Part shown: one piece after another, positions 12,726 to 23,975 of the stretch | Position numbering within the stretch: the stretch's first letter is position 1 | Layout of the letters: each line of letters opens with the position of its first letter | From: Panax quinquefolius | Taxonomy: Eukaryota; Streptophyta; Magnoliopsida; Apiales; Araliaceae | Direction: 5' to 3' | NCBI GenBank assembly: GCA_020205615.1 | Contig: CM035168.1 | Location: forward strand, 5,088,237-5,152,236 | Length of the DNA stretch: 64,000 nt | The notes under the pieces: generated by a model | What the model was told of the DNA's origin: nothing | Database searches by the model: none | Seen by the model: the letters and a program-made list of their open reading frames with translations, nothing else | Position numbers and translations under genes: made by a program

Positions 12726-12732
12726 ACATCAA

Positions 12733-15061
12733 TCATGAAAAGTGTAGTGATGATGAATTAGTAGAGGCTAGGAGGAAATCTAGGGAATTTAGATGGATAT
12801 GAGAATGAATGTGGATGAGGAAGGTGGAACTGAGGGAGAGGAAGGAGGTAATGATATAGAGCAAATAGGAAATCAGAGAGATAATGTAGAAGATAAAACT
12901 GCAGATGCAGAAGATGTGGGAACATATATTGCTAGGGGTAATAAAAGGCAGGTGCAGGGTGAGGGTGATGGCAACCAACCTGCTAGTGAAAGAACCAATT
13001 CAGACAATGAAGAAGATGAGAAAGAATGGCATAGTGACTATGACAATAGTGATGTCCTCAGGTCACTTTTTGAGAGCAGTGAAGAAGAAGAAGATGTGTG
13101 CTATGTAGAGCCTCTTCATAGTAAGAAAAAAGAGAAAACAGTTGAGGCTTACAACCCTAAGATAAAAAATAAGTTGATTAAGTTCAAGCATTACATGACA
13201 TTTTGCAGTATTAGGGAGTTTAAATATGCCATAAGAGACTACTTTATTGCTAATGGGAGGAAGTTGTGGTATCTAGTTAATGACTCCATAAGATGTTAAG
13301 TGAGGTGTGAAAAAGGATGTCCTTAGAGGTTATGAGCTAGTTACATGCAAGGGACTTATACATGGCAAGTGAAGTCTATTTTGGACACTCACAATTGCTG
13401 GAGGAACTTCAAAAACAAGTTGGCTACAGTTAAGTACTTGGCAGAGTACTATGGCAGTAGGATTAGGAGGAATCCCAGCTGGAAACTAAGGGAAATGCAA
13501 GAAGAAATAAAAATTAAACTAAAGTTGAATGTAACAGAGGTTAAGTGTGAGGTTTAGACAGTTGGCATTGTAAGGGATTCAACAGGTGATGAAGGACCAT
13601 TATGCAAGGGTGTGGGACTTTGGTGGTGAGATAGTAAAGAGTAACAAAAATAATACAGTTGATATCAAGACAACTCGATTGAATCCAGAAGATGTGCCTA
13701 GATTTAAAAGATTTTATGTGAGTTATGATACATTGAAAAAGGCTTGAAAAAAGGATGTAAACCTGTTCTTGGATTGGATGGTTGCTTTTTGAAAATAGTT
13801 TGTGGTGGTCACCTTTTGTCTGTAGTTGGTAGGGATGGAAACAATCAAATGTTTCCAATAGCTATAGGGGTGGTGGAAAGTGAAAATTTGGATAGTTGGA
13901 ATTGGCTCCTCCAATTGTTGGTGACTGACTTGGATTTGGGGGATGGTTATTGGATCACGCTCATATCTGATTAACAAAAGGTGACTGTTAATTGCATTCA
14001 TTGTTTGTTTTATCAAGTTGGCATTTTTTAATAATCTCATATGATGACTGTTATAGCTAGGGACTGAAAGCAGCTATGCAGGACCTTATTCCTTACGTAG
14101 AGCATAGAAACTGTGCAAGACACATATATGCAAATTGGAGGGAAAAAAATATCCCTTATAAGAATTAAAACATGCATTATGGGAGGCATCCATGGCTACA
14201 CACCCTGTAGCTTTTAAAAGGGCAATGAAGGAGGTAAAAAGGTTGTCTACTCCTGCACATGACAAGCTAGCTGAGTAAGATCCAAAGCATTTTTTGAGAC
14301 TTATTCAAAAACTGACAGTGTAGAGAACAACATGAATGAGTGCTTTAATGCATGGATAATTAAGGCAAGATATATGCCAGTTCTTCAAATGATACCAGAA
14401 ATTCATGAACAACTTATGGTGAGGTTGCAACAAAAGAGAGATGCAATGCTAAAGACTAAGGAGTTAATATGCCCAAGGATTAAAAAGAAACTAGATGCTA
14501 ACATTTTAGAATCTGCACACTGTGATGTTCTATGGGATGGACAATTAAAATTCCAAGTGAAGAAGAGAGGAAAAGGAGGGTACACTGTCAACCTAGAGCA
14601 GAGAAGTTGTGTATGCAGGGTGTGGGATTTAACAGGAATCCCTTATGTTCATGCAGTTAGAGCCATTCATTCTATATATGGAAACCCTATAAAATGTGTT
14701 GCTAAGTGGTACACTAGAGATACATATATTAAGACTTATTCTCACACACTAGAATTTCAATTTCATATAGATTACTGACATTGAAAAGGAAAAAGAGATT
14801 GGTTAACTTAAGAAAAGAAAAGGAAAAGTTTATATTTGTAAGTACAATTTCATTCATTCAAAAAGTTATATTAATTTCATTTAGGGTAACTAATAATGAG
14901 TTTTATTGTAGATGCCAACTCCTAAACTTGTAAGGAAGAAACAATCTTCACAAACAATAGTCCAAGGATGCACTCCACTTGCTTCTACACCACCAACCCA
15001 GATAAATACAAGGAAAAGGCAAGCAAGTCAACAAACTTCACATAATTCAACTAGTAGGTAA
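12733..15061 (+). pseudogene. MuDR-family transposase pseudogene
   Basis: Fragments follow transposase order. An acidic N-terminal region (12793 on, many Glu/Asp/Asn) leads to a MuDR-type segment ending in LWYLVNDSIRC near 13297. Then come a TYTWQVKSILDTHNCWRNF segment (13360-13415), the MULE catalytic core with GLDGCFLK and VVGRDGNNQMFPIAIGVVE (13770-13880), and a second Asp in LISD followed by a stop at 13972. A SWIM-like zinc motif (CVCRVWDLTGIPYVHAV, about 14608-14660) follows. A spliced-looking tail exon (14912-15061) comes after a GTAAGT donor near 14837. Stops and frameshifts break it at least five times. The SWIM region has Tyr where a Cys is usual before HA. Confidence 0.85.
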
Positions 15062-15911
15062 TTCAAGGCACCAAGGAAGAAGGGTGGAACCCCTGCTAAA
15101 TAGTTGCATTTAAGTTATTTTATAGCCCACTAGTAGTTCATGGCATGTTAGTTTAGTAGGTATTTGGTATAGCTCTGTTTTGGTATAGGTATCTTAACTT
15201 TTGTAATCTTTTGGTATATCTTCTGATTTGGTGTACCTTGACTGCTGGAATATGGGGAATACTTTTGGGGGATAAATTTATGTACTTTTGATATAATTAT
15301 GGGCTACTTAATGTGGCAAAAAATACAGGGAGTTTGTAAAAAGCGCTTGATACTGATTGAAGTTATGTTATTGTTGTATAGTTATGGTTGCAAAAACACT
15401 TGATATTGTTTTTTGTCATTCTCTTTTCACTGGTCAAAGTTAAAGTGGTACGTGCTTTGATTTGAATTTATGAATACATTGATGCATTATAAATGGTACC
15501 TGCTCTGTTTTAGGTTTGTGAATATCAAGAGTTTCCTGTTGCTTCATTTAGTTCCATACATGAGTCTCGTTTCTAACAACAAAACAAAGCTACAAATGTG
15601 CTCATGTTTCATTTCCTTCAACACGTGACAACGCAAGAATCATTAGTCAATTAACAACAAATTGAGATGCTGCCACCAATAAGTCAAAAATAACATCAAT
15701 AACACAAACATAACAACAATAACATAAAAAGAGCTAAATGCTCTGCTTCTTCATTTCTTGTAATCCATAAACACAACCATACATGATTTACAATCATCCA
15801 CTCTTAGACATCTCTGAATTCACAACATAAATAACAAAATAAAAAGTGTTTCCCCATTGTTGTTCTACATTACTATTACTAAAACATACAGAAAAATGAA
15901 CCATGAACAAA
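15062..15911. other. 850 bp gap between transposase tail and GRF gene
   Basis: No gene seen. It is AT-rich and presumably holds 3' untranslated sequence of the transposase and of the convergent GRF gene. Confidence 0.4.
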
Positions 15912-16441
15912 TTAAAATGATCCACATTTTCTTGAGTTTTCAGCTGACTGAACATTTTTCATAATCAAAATTTTTACCACTTTTAACTCACGTCCATCTT
16001 CAATCAAGCTATGCCTTTGTACTTCTTCATTAGCAGTTATGAGCTCATCCCTCAATTTTTTGATAACTTCATTTGATCTTTCAGTGAATGGAGGATCACA
16101 CCACTTGAAAAATCCACAATACCTATTTTTATCCTTGTCAACAAAACAATAAAATAATTTTTGTGAGGGAAAATTAGCTAAAACAAACAAATCAGGTGAG
16201 GGAAGATTAGCTACAACCAAGAGGGAAAATATCTTGCTCATTAACTTACCTTGTATCTGCTACAGCCAACGAATCTTCTACCTGGATCTAGGGTTCCTTC
16301 TTTCCAAGCTTCCCACATGGGTGCAACAATTCCACAACGATAAACGATTGGAGAAGAAAACGTGGACTCGCGTTCAGAATCTGAAGATTTACTCACTGAT
16401 TTTCTTTTGTAAGAAGTGTCTACTCCACTTGAGGTAGTCAT
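15912..16441 (-). CDS. Small GRF-type zinc-finger protein, two exons
   Basis: Exon 1 runs 16441-16250 and exon 2 16133-15912, joined across a 116 bp intron with a GT donor (AAG/GTAAGT) and an AG acceptor (GACAAG). The join is phase 0 and gives 137 residues. I chose the ATG at 16441 because the codon four residues upstream in frame is GTG. The GRF zinc-finger signature is spread over the splice: YRCGIVAP, then PGRRFVGCSRYK, then NRYCGFFKWCDPPF (residues about 34-80). A charged, possibly helical C terminus follows. GRF domains bind single-stranded nucleic acid in known proteins; the role of short plant versions is unclear. Tyr occupies the place where many GRF domains have the first Cys (YRC rather than CxC). 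It sits beside MULE transposase in the opposite direction, so it may be element-borne. Confidence 0.75.
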
Positions 16442-16744
16442 CTCAAGAAACACAACAACGGATTGTTAGTAGCAATTGATTTTTTGTTCGACAGAATGCA
16501 AAAACAACCATGAACCCTTAATTTTGCCCCCTTCTGAATCTAGTCGTTATTTATCTGGAATGATTTGTTAGGGTGGATCGGATCTTTATTGGGTGGATCA
16601 AATATTTGTTGGGTAGGTTATTTTTCCATGGGTGGGTTATAGCTTAGGTGTTAAAATCAGTTACAGGTAGGCTCCAGCTAGGATTAAGTGGGACCCTTCG
16701 TTTTACACGTCACTTTCCCGTTCAATTAATTAACATCTGTTACA

Positions 16745-16862
16745 AAAATTCAAATTTTTGTTAGTAAAAAGTAGTTCAGTGAGTTGACTGTAAGAAATAA
16801 AAGTTTAGTGACTCATTTATAAGTTGACGTAAACTACAGTGACTTAGAAAGTATTTAATCCC
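16745..16862. repeat. Candidate right terminal inverted repeat of the MULE
   Basis: The minus strand from 16862 reads GGGATTAAATACTTTCTAAG, then AGTCACTGTAGTTTACGTC and AGTCACTAAACTTTT. Repeated AGTCACT-like strings are common at Mutator-like termini. The opposite TIR is outside the window, so this is a resemblance only. Confidence 0.35.
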
Positions 16863-17747
16863 TTCTTTCTCTGGGTAATACTCTGCACTTATTACTAGTC
16901 ATTTTTATTATGCTAATATTAAGTTTGTTGGTTTGTAGGCTTATAAGCTCTCTATGGCTTCAAGTATACTTAAAGGTATGTATTATGAAATTTTAAATCC
17001 ACCCAAGGTTTAAATCCAATGCTTTTTTAAAATTTTATTAACCATGTGTAAACTTTATTAACCATTATTTTAGACTGACTTGCATACTTTATTTACACTT
17101 CTATTGACTTGGTTTTGTGGTAATGGCTCCTTTTTGGTCAATCTGTTGTAGTCTAGAATCTTTGTTTTTTAATAGTTCAATATTAGTAATCTTGTCATAA
17201 TCACTTTAAATTGCTGATCTTAAATTATCAATCTCCCCAATTATAATGACAACACGTGAATTGTAGTTTACACAATGGGGAATTTATACAGTTTAAAGAT
17301 AAAATAGTGTATATTGAAAGGAGAGTGACCTTAAATTGAAGTTAATAATCTACTAGTGTTTATTGGTGTAATTTATGTATATTTATATGACATATAATTC
17401 AATAAACGAATGCATCCAAGTACCATGACTGATTTTTTGGTGTTAATAATTTACCAAATATGTCATGTAGTTTAACAAACATTAATTAAAGTACATATTT
17501 TTCTTTTGCTTAAAGTACACACGATTTTTGTCAATAATTTCAGGGCACGTGTTTGATTTGTTGTGTGATTCCTTCACACCAAAGCACAAATTTTTTAACT
17601 TATTTCTTACCGATAATTAGTACTGAGAACACGTGCTTAAAGATTGATATCTGTGTTTATTATTTTTGTCATTTTGCTAATATCCAAGTTTGATGAGAAT
17701 TTTTATAAATTGTTTAATACTTGACATTATGATGAATGTTTAGGTAA
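16863..17747. other. 885 bp stretch without a recognised gene
   Basis: Nothing clear is seen. It is AT-rich and may hold decayed 5' exons or introns of the plant-mobile-domain pseudogene. Confidence 0.4.
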
Positions 17748-19079
17748 GATACAGATATTAATCCCGGACCTTTTAATCCTATTGTCTTATGGGACCAAGA
17801 AAATCACGTATTGTCAGATTTATTGTAAAATATTGTAAGTTTATTAATATATAACAACTTTCACTTTCTTAAAGTTTTGTTAGAAATATTCATGTTTTGA
17901 CAATTAATGTTCTTATGCTGTTTGACTTGTAGGATAATGGTGTGTTACAAATATGTTTCACTTAAATTGTGGAGAGATTAGCATAATTATAGAGGATGTG
18001 GGATTTTTATTCGAGTTGCCCATATTAGAAAAATCTTTGACTTGCGAAGAACTAGACCATCCCAAAAGCTATTTTGTAAGGATTTTTGGGCAACAACTTG
18101 TAGTAGATGTCTGGGAACAATGTTATAAAGGGGGGGCATACGTTTGTCTTAGTTAAGACATAGATATGGACAAGTACCTGATGATGCTACTCCAGATGAT
18201 GTGGTAAAACACACTAAGACATATATATTGTATTTATGTGGCGCTATTTTGTTTCCAACCAAGAATAAAAATGTTGTGCATCCTATATATTTGTTGCTGT
18301 TGGTAAGATTGGAAGACATAGTTACATATGCTTAGGGGCAGCAGTTTTAGGGCATTTGTATGGGGGTTTGCATGATGGTACTCGCAAAATGTGCAACCCT
18401 TCTTATGATGTGGGCTCATGAAAGGTTCAACATTAGTCGTCCTACCCCTAGGCCTAAGTCCCAGAAGTTGATACTTATGTCATTATATATCATGGGCATA
18501 CTTCTCTTTTGATCCTAATTCTAAACATTATCAGCGCCAAAAAAATTCACATCACCATCTTGTGTTTTATCGAAGAGAGTTTGATAATATGTTAAAAACA
18601 GATGTGGTGTGACGTTCGTATCAGTTATTTGATAAACGTTTGGTTTGGGATTTTTTTGAGGCAAGGTTAGGTGGAGTTGCTCGTGTTCCTTTGATACATT
18701 ACGACATTGTTGAGTTCCAAAATGCCTGACAGATTATGAGGCAATTTAGATATTTGCAGTCGTATCCATCTAATGCTGAAAATATGGTGGAATTGAGGGA
18801 GGAACATAAATTGTTTGAGAGAATAAATTATGAAAATCATAGGGCCAATTATATTCGATTGTGGGAGGCCTACATAGGGAGTTTAGAAGGGCAAGTGTTG
18901 GAGGCTTTGCAACATATATCTACCGAGTATTATATGACATGGTATAAAGAAGTTACTTGGAGACAGATACACCATCCTCGACCCTTTAGGTGTCAAGAGG
19001 AAGATTATGAGCCACGGACATTCATCGACCAATATGTGGCTGTAAACAATGTAAGTTGTTTAATTTATAATATTTATTA
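17748..19079 (+). pseudogene. Plant mobile domain (PMD, MAIN/MAIL-like) pseudogene
   Basis: Pieces in three frames follow the order of the plant mobile domain (PF10536 type): NPGPFNPIVLWDQENHV (about 17758-17810), FHLNCGEISIIIEDVGFLF (17956 on), YGQVPDDATPDDVVKHTKTY (about 18163-18222), GRHSYICLGAAVLGHLYGG (about 18313-18370) and WAHERFNISRPTPRPKSQK (about 18412-18467). A last open stretch at 18736-19079 contains WEAYIGSLEGQVLEAL. Stops (for example TGA near 18610, where Trp is expected) and frame changes show decay. PMD proteins are often carried by Mutator-like and other transposons; host versions act in silencing and genome stability. This copy adjoins a MULE and is probably transposon cargo or a dead relative. 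Confidence 0.72.
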
Positions 19080-19396
19080 ATGTTATTGTGTAAAAAATAA
19101 AAACAATAAATAAACAAGTACATGCATATATGAATTTCCATAATCGATTAATCCCAACACAACAACGTACAAGCAACCACCAATTGCATGTAATAACAAA
19201 AAATATGTAAAAAAAATTCACAAATTTTAAAACCGCATTCTCATCGATTTCTCAAAATGTCTACAAATCCATCTAATTTATAAGTAGAATTGGGAAAAAA
19301 CTGAAATCTTTTTGATAACCGATCGAGTACATATCAACATGCATAACATATTGTCGTCATCCCATGCATTAGTACTGATTGATATTAATGATTTAT

Positions 19397-21706
19397 TTAC
19401 GGCGTGAACTGAGACAAGAAAAGCTCAAGGAGTGCTCGTTCTCTTGGTTGTGGAGATGGAAATGTGCCATTCCCTGTCAAATGCAATATAAATTGACAAT
19501 TTAGTAAAATCCCATGGGGATGATCAGGTGTTTTGCCAAAAGTAAATGGAAATATATATTGCCAATTTTCTTGGACTCTCTCCTTATTATTTAATAGTAT
19601 TTTTATTTATTCTATTATTTTACCCTTATATATGGAGGGATATCATTGCAAGTAGAAATGAATTTAACAAATCAAAATCAATAATAATCTCTCAATTACT
19701 AAAAATATACTCCTACCCAGTAATTACTTCAAAATATACAACTAAAAAGTTGGCATGAATTAAAATCACTTTTGAAGTTGGAGAAACAAAACTGGATTTC
19801 AGATTTTAGTTCGTCAAGGAAGCAGGGCTTGATTGTGTTATTGAAAGGTTAAAGTTCAAATCATTTTATAAGTAAAAGCACTATTTATAATTTAATAATC
19901 ATCTTTTTATCAGCTTGTAGAGTATGCACATCGATCTTAATTAATAATTAAGCTATAACATGATTATAGCTTATTTGTATAAAATAGATAAAAGTAAGAT
20001 GCACCTGTTTGATAAAACTGATCTGTCCATGGTGAAAGGTTGACATCGACAACTTGTCCAAACTCAGGAGGAGCTTGAGCTTGAGCTTGCACATTGTTTA
20101 TAGTATTGGTATCATCTTCAATTCCGCCGCTTCGGCTAGTCATATGCTCTTCCATTTGCATGTTTGGTCCACACAAAAGATTTAAGGGTGAAGATAACAT
20201 GTTATCTACCCGTTGATGAGATTGATCTCTTCAAAAAGTAAAAAAATTGTCCTTGATTAATTAAATAACTGATAAATAAAAGAATCGGAATACTATGTTT
20301 TACCGATAATGTAAGAACAATAAGTATCACGGAAAGTTCGAAGCGTAGGTATTTACTTCAACATCATAACTATTGCTCTAACATTATTAATTGTCTTAAA
20401 TAATACTTAATATATTAAGCATGAACCTTAGGGGAAGAAGGCCATTGGAATCCAGAAAGTTTAGGATTTGAACTTGTGGATCTCTTTGTGGAAGCCAATC
20501 CAAGACGTTGTTTGGATCTCTTGTAACCAAACCATTAAGATGTATAGTCTCTGGAGGCAGATGCACCTATACATATTATAGTCCAAAAACATTAATTAAA
20601 ATTGATATATACCTTGTAAAGATACTTGCACCCCTCATGTTAGGTTTGTTTGAAGGCAAATAGTTACTGGAAAATATGTGGAAACTGAAATTTTGTATGT
20701 CTTATATATATAAATTGAATTCACAAATTTCATTTTGTTCAGAGTACTTAATTGAAATAAAAAAGAATAATAATTGTCAAGGTAATTGAGTAAGTTGTAC
20801 AAACCCTTGGGGGAACCTCCAGAAAAATTTCTAAATTCAATGGGCTTCAATGTTTGGTTCTCATAATTCTTAGTAAAATACATATACATTGTAAATTTAT
20901 ATATTAATTTTTCTATTGTTAGTTCAGTGAATAAATATTAATAATAACTCTTCTGAAAATATATGTAATATGATATTAATTTTGTAACTGGACGTGAATA
21001 GCGCAATAAATGGGATGGGACAACATATTTCACTTATTCGAGTACTATCTAATTTTTATTTATTTATCTACAATTAATTTTGTGAGTGAATAAAAAATAC
21101 ACAGAACAAGGGCATTGATTACATCGGGGGAGACACTTATGAGGTAGATAATGGGAGAGCAGATTCCCAGTAATGAGATTCCATTCTTGCATATGAAACA
21201 TAGTATACTTAACATTGAACAGCTAACGTTCTACATACCTGTCTAATTGGCTGTGCACTGCCACAATCATACTTCTCCTCCAATACTTGCTGAAATAATA
21301 TTGATCAAATACTTTTTTTAGTTATTTATACTGGATATGATCAAGTGGTTCACATGTAATTAATGTGATCACTAATTAATAAAAATTAATTTATATATCA
21401 ATTAATTTCATGATAAATTTAAATATTAAAATAAAATTCTAAATAATAAAATAAAATAATAATGTATGGTCGGGTATTTTTTTTATTTTCCACTATCTCA
21501 TATATATATATATACACGATATAAAATTTGACATTATATATAACAACACTCTTAATTGATTAAGTTATAGTAATATAGCGTACCTTTCGCATATGGACAT
21601 GTTTCAAAGTCTCCTCAAGTATTTGTTCGCGATACTCGGCCTCACATAATGATGTAATTTCATTAGGATCACCTTCAAATATCCTATGTACACAAAATGC
21701 AGATGG

Positions 21707-21742
<36 letters not shown>

Positions 21743-22312
21743 GACGCTCCTGCTAATTAATTTATGAAATTTTATGTAGAATTGAAAGGGAGTATTTTTC
21801 ATTAAAAGAAATACCTTAGTCTTTTCTCCATACCCTCCAACTGGCTCTTACATCTCATAATCTCTTGTTGTAAATCCTGTTGTGAATTAATCCATGTAAA
21901 TTAATTATAATGCTATAGTATCCAAAAATATTAATAAAAATGACAGGTTAAGTACTAGTTTGGTTGAAAAATTATTAGAGGGTAATTAATTTACACAGAA
22001 AATACCTCAAGCTGGGAATCCACACTCACTGGGCTGCTTCATATATATCACAGGGAAAAATAAAAGAACAAATAGAGTTAAAATAATTACACAGAAACTG
22101 GCTATATATCATTGAAATTTGAACATCAGGAACAAAACCCTAAAAAATACAAAATAAATTAATAGATGAAAAGGTAATTTGGATTGCAAACTAAGACTCT
22201 GGACCTGATTGGATTTTGAGCTTGATCAGCTTCATCTTTCAACTTACCAAGAGCCCTTTGGAGAAACTGCAAAAAAAATACAAGAATTCATCATTTTAAA
22301 CAAACTTATCGC

Positions 22313-22376
<64 letters not shown>

Positions 22377-22919
22377 AACTAGTTTGAGACATAATTTAAA
22401 CGCGCACACACCCAACCTTTAGTCACTATTAAGGTTTGAAATTAACCCCACCTTCTTGATACACAAAGAAAAGGGAGAAAGTTATCGCCAATACTTCCTA
22501 TAAAAATTTATTTAAATATTTTATATATCCCCAAACCCTTGAATTAAATGATATATAGTACTAGTCAAGGAAAATCAGTTACCTCTTGGTTGTGCAATCT
22601 TCACGATTGTCATGTGGTGATACATATGAGGACAGATCCATAATATAAGGAAAGGAGAGATGAAAAAAAAACCCCATCAAACATATATTCATACAAGAAA
22701 GAAATTATTGGCATATATTATACAAATGATGAAATAATTAATCAAGATTTTTCTTACCGGCCCCGTTCATGTTCCGGAAGGTTCACATACCGTGCCACGA
22801 TTTCTTCAATGCTAATTTCACAATCCAAATTCACTCAAAAAAAAAAAGAAAGTAAATATTGTTTTCTAGAAAAAAAATCATAACTTTACTCAAAATCCAG
22901 ATTAGGGTATATACACATT

Positions 22920-22957
<38 letters not shown>

Positions 22958-23166
22958 TGTATATATTTATATATAATTTACCTTCGATTTCCGGAGAATA
23001 AACTGAGTCTACCAGAAGGAGAAAACATGATGAGAGCAACATCAACATCACATAGAACAGAAAGTTCATAGGCCTTCTTGATGAGCCCATTTCTTCTTTT
23101 TGAGAAAGTGACCTGCCTGTTAGTTGTGTTCTCTATTTTCTTGATCTGAAGCTTCACTCTCCCCAT
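19397..23166 (-). CDS. AGL104-like: MIKC*-type MADS-box transcription factor, AGL66/AGL104-like, 11 exons, intact
   Basis: Exons (minus): 23166-22982, 22811-22758, 22598-22583, 22266-22205, 22033-22006, 21876-21815, 21683-21584, 21289-21239, 20566-20427, 20228-20005, 19473-19397. All introns are GT-AG. The lengths sum to 999 nt with no stop before the TAA at 19399-19397, giving 332 residues. The MADS domain (residues 1-60) contains [20 protein letters not shown] and [14 protein letters not shown]. Residues 62-135 form the extended I region ([18 protein letters not shown]). Residues 116-186 are coiled-coil-rich and K-like ([14 protein letters not shown]). The C-terminal region has DWLPQRDP and [11 protein letters not shown]. 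The many-exon layout and MADS sequence fit the S clade of MIKC* genes, whose Arabidopsis members act in pollen; function here is inferred. Intron 3 holds a long AT/GT microsatellite. Confidence 0.92.
21710..21743. repeat. (AT)n(AC)n microsatellite in MADS intron 6
   Basis: An AT run passes directly into an AC run on the + strand, inside the intron between exons 6 and 7. Confidence 0.9.
22316..22376. repeat. (AT)n(GT)n microsatellite in MADS intron 3
   Basis: About 47 bp of AT followed by about 15 bp of GT on the + strand, within the intron between exons 3 and 4. It can form cruciform or Z-like structure and is likely length-polymorphic. Confidence 0.95.
22583..22598 (-). other. 16 nt microexon (exon 3) of the MADS gene
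   Basis: The minus strand reads ATTGCACAACCAAGAG between an AG acceptor and a GT donor. Its first base completes the Arg codon left by exon 2 and the rest encodes LHNQE. Skipping it would shift the frame, so correct inclusion is required for the 332-residue product. Confidence 0.8.
22923..22954. repeat. (AT)n microsatellite in MADS intron 1
   Basis: About 16 AT units on the + strand, close to the exon 1 donor site. Confidence 0.95.
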
Positions 23167-23221
23167 AATTATATTTTATTTGAATACCCTATTCGATCCT
23201 TTACTAAATTTGGAAGACTAC

Positions 23222-23231
23222 CCTTTTAAGG
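23222..23231. promoter_or_regulatory. CArG box (CCTTTTAAGG) upstream of the MADS gene
   Basis: This is a perfect CC(A/T)6GG palindrome, 56 bp upstream of the ATG on the gene's strand. MADS proteins bind CArG boxes, so autoregulation or cross-regulation is possible. MIKC* complexes are reported to prefer a longer A/T core, so binding by its own product is uncertain. It could lie in the 5' UTR. Confidence 0.55.
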
Positions 23232-23640
23232 AAAGTGATCAGTAAATACAGAGATCAAGAAAGGAAGGTGATATATTAATTAAAATAATATTAAATGAGT
23301 TTGATTTTTCAAAATATATAAACACAAGAGTATATATATGATTTAAAGATAAATATTGATGAGGATTGAAAAAGTAGCTAGATCGAGAAGATAAGATGAG
23401 AAGAAAACAAGGGGAAGATGGAGTAATGAAGGAGATGAGAATGGATTATTTGTCAGTGTCAGGCCATTTTGAGAGAGATGACGATAGAATTTGATCGAGA
23501 GCTGGCGCGGGAGGTGCATTTCCATTTCTTGGCCATTGAGGATGGATGAATGGATGGGATGGGATGGATTCTCCATGCCTGATTTTTGATTATATTACGT
23601 GGTGTGGGAATGGGGCCCAGCTGTAGTATGACCCTCTCCA
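23232..23640 (-). promoter_or_regulatory. Probable promoter and 5' leader of the MADS gene
   Basis: The minus strand is pyrimidine-rich from about 23460 to 23360 (runs of CT, TTC and TCTTC), as in plant leaders. A TATATA run lies at about 23330-23339. Short ORFs at 23343-23641 show no family resemblance and are probably chance. The transcription start cannot be fixed. Confidence 0.35.
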
Positions 23641-23889
23641 TTCATGTGTTGTGATGGATATGGTGAGAACATAAAATTAATTGATTAATACAATGTCGAT
23701 ATGTAAGTCGGAAGATGATATTTCTCTCTGCGTGTCAACACTATATTGATCAATTAACCAACTTATCATGAAGTTAATTTTATAGTAACCGGATCCGATA
23801 TAGTGTATTCTTATATTGTGCAGCGACGCTTGTTATTTAAAACATCGATTTAAAGATATTGGAACTGATATTTCCACAATAATTTTTAA

Positions 23890-23975
23890 TATTTTTACAT
23901 GTAGAGCCCATTTTTAATTAAATATTAATATTAATTTAATTAATAGTTGGGCTCCACATGCAGAAATATCTCTAA
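23890..23975. repeat. Foldback (MITE-like) inverted repeat candidate
   Basis: The left arm TTTTTACATGTAGAGCCCA pairs imperfectly with a right arm whose reverse complement reads TTTCTGCATGTGGAGCCCAA. An A/T-rich spacer with its own TTAATTAA symmetry separates them. Flanking TSDs are not obvious, so this may be a decayed MITE. Confidence 0.45.

Larger units (their letters stand above)
12726..16862 (+). mobile_element. Decayed Mutator-like element (MULE), left end missing
   Basis: Transposase remnants fill 12733-15061 on the + strand. Element N replaces or splits the left end at 12725. A candidate right terminal inverted repeat ends near 16862. The minus-strand GRF gene lies between transposase and candidate TIR; whether it belongs to the element is open. 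The right boundary is tentative because the left TIR and its 9 bp TSD are not in the window. Confidence 0.55.

Noticed and set aside
12833..13100. Possible independent acidic host protein at 12793-13299
   Set aside because: The acidic stretch leads directly into the MuDR-type region and fits the N terminus of the MULE transposase.
22902..23090. ORFs overlapping MADS exon 1 in other frames
   Set aside because: They are out-of-frame readings of the MADS exon and of the AT microsatellite.
23343..23641. Minus-strand ORFs upstream of the MADS gene
   Set aside because: Short, low-complexity His/Pro/Ser-rich readings without family resemblance in the probable leader or promoter.
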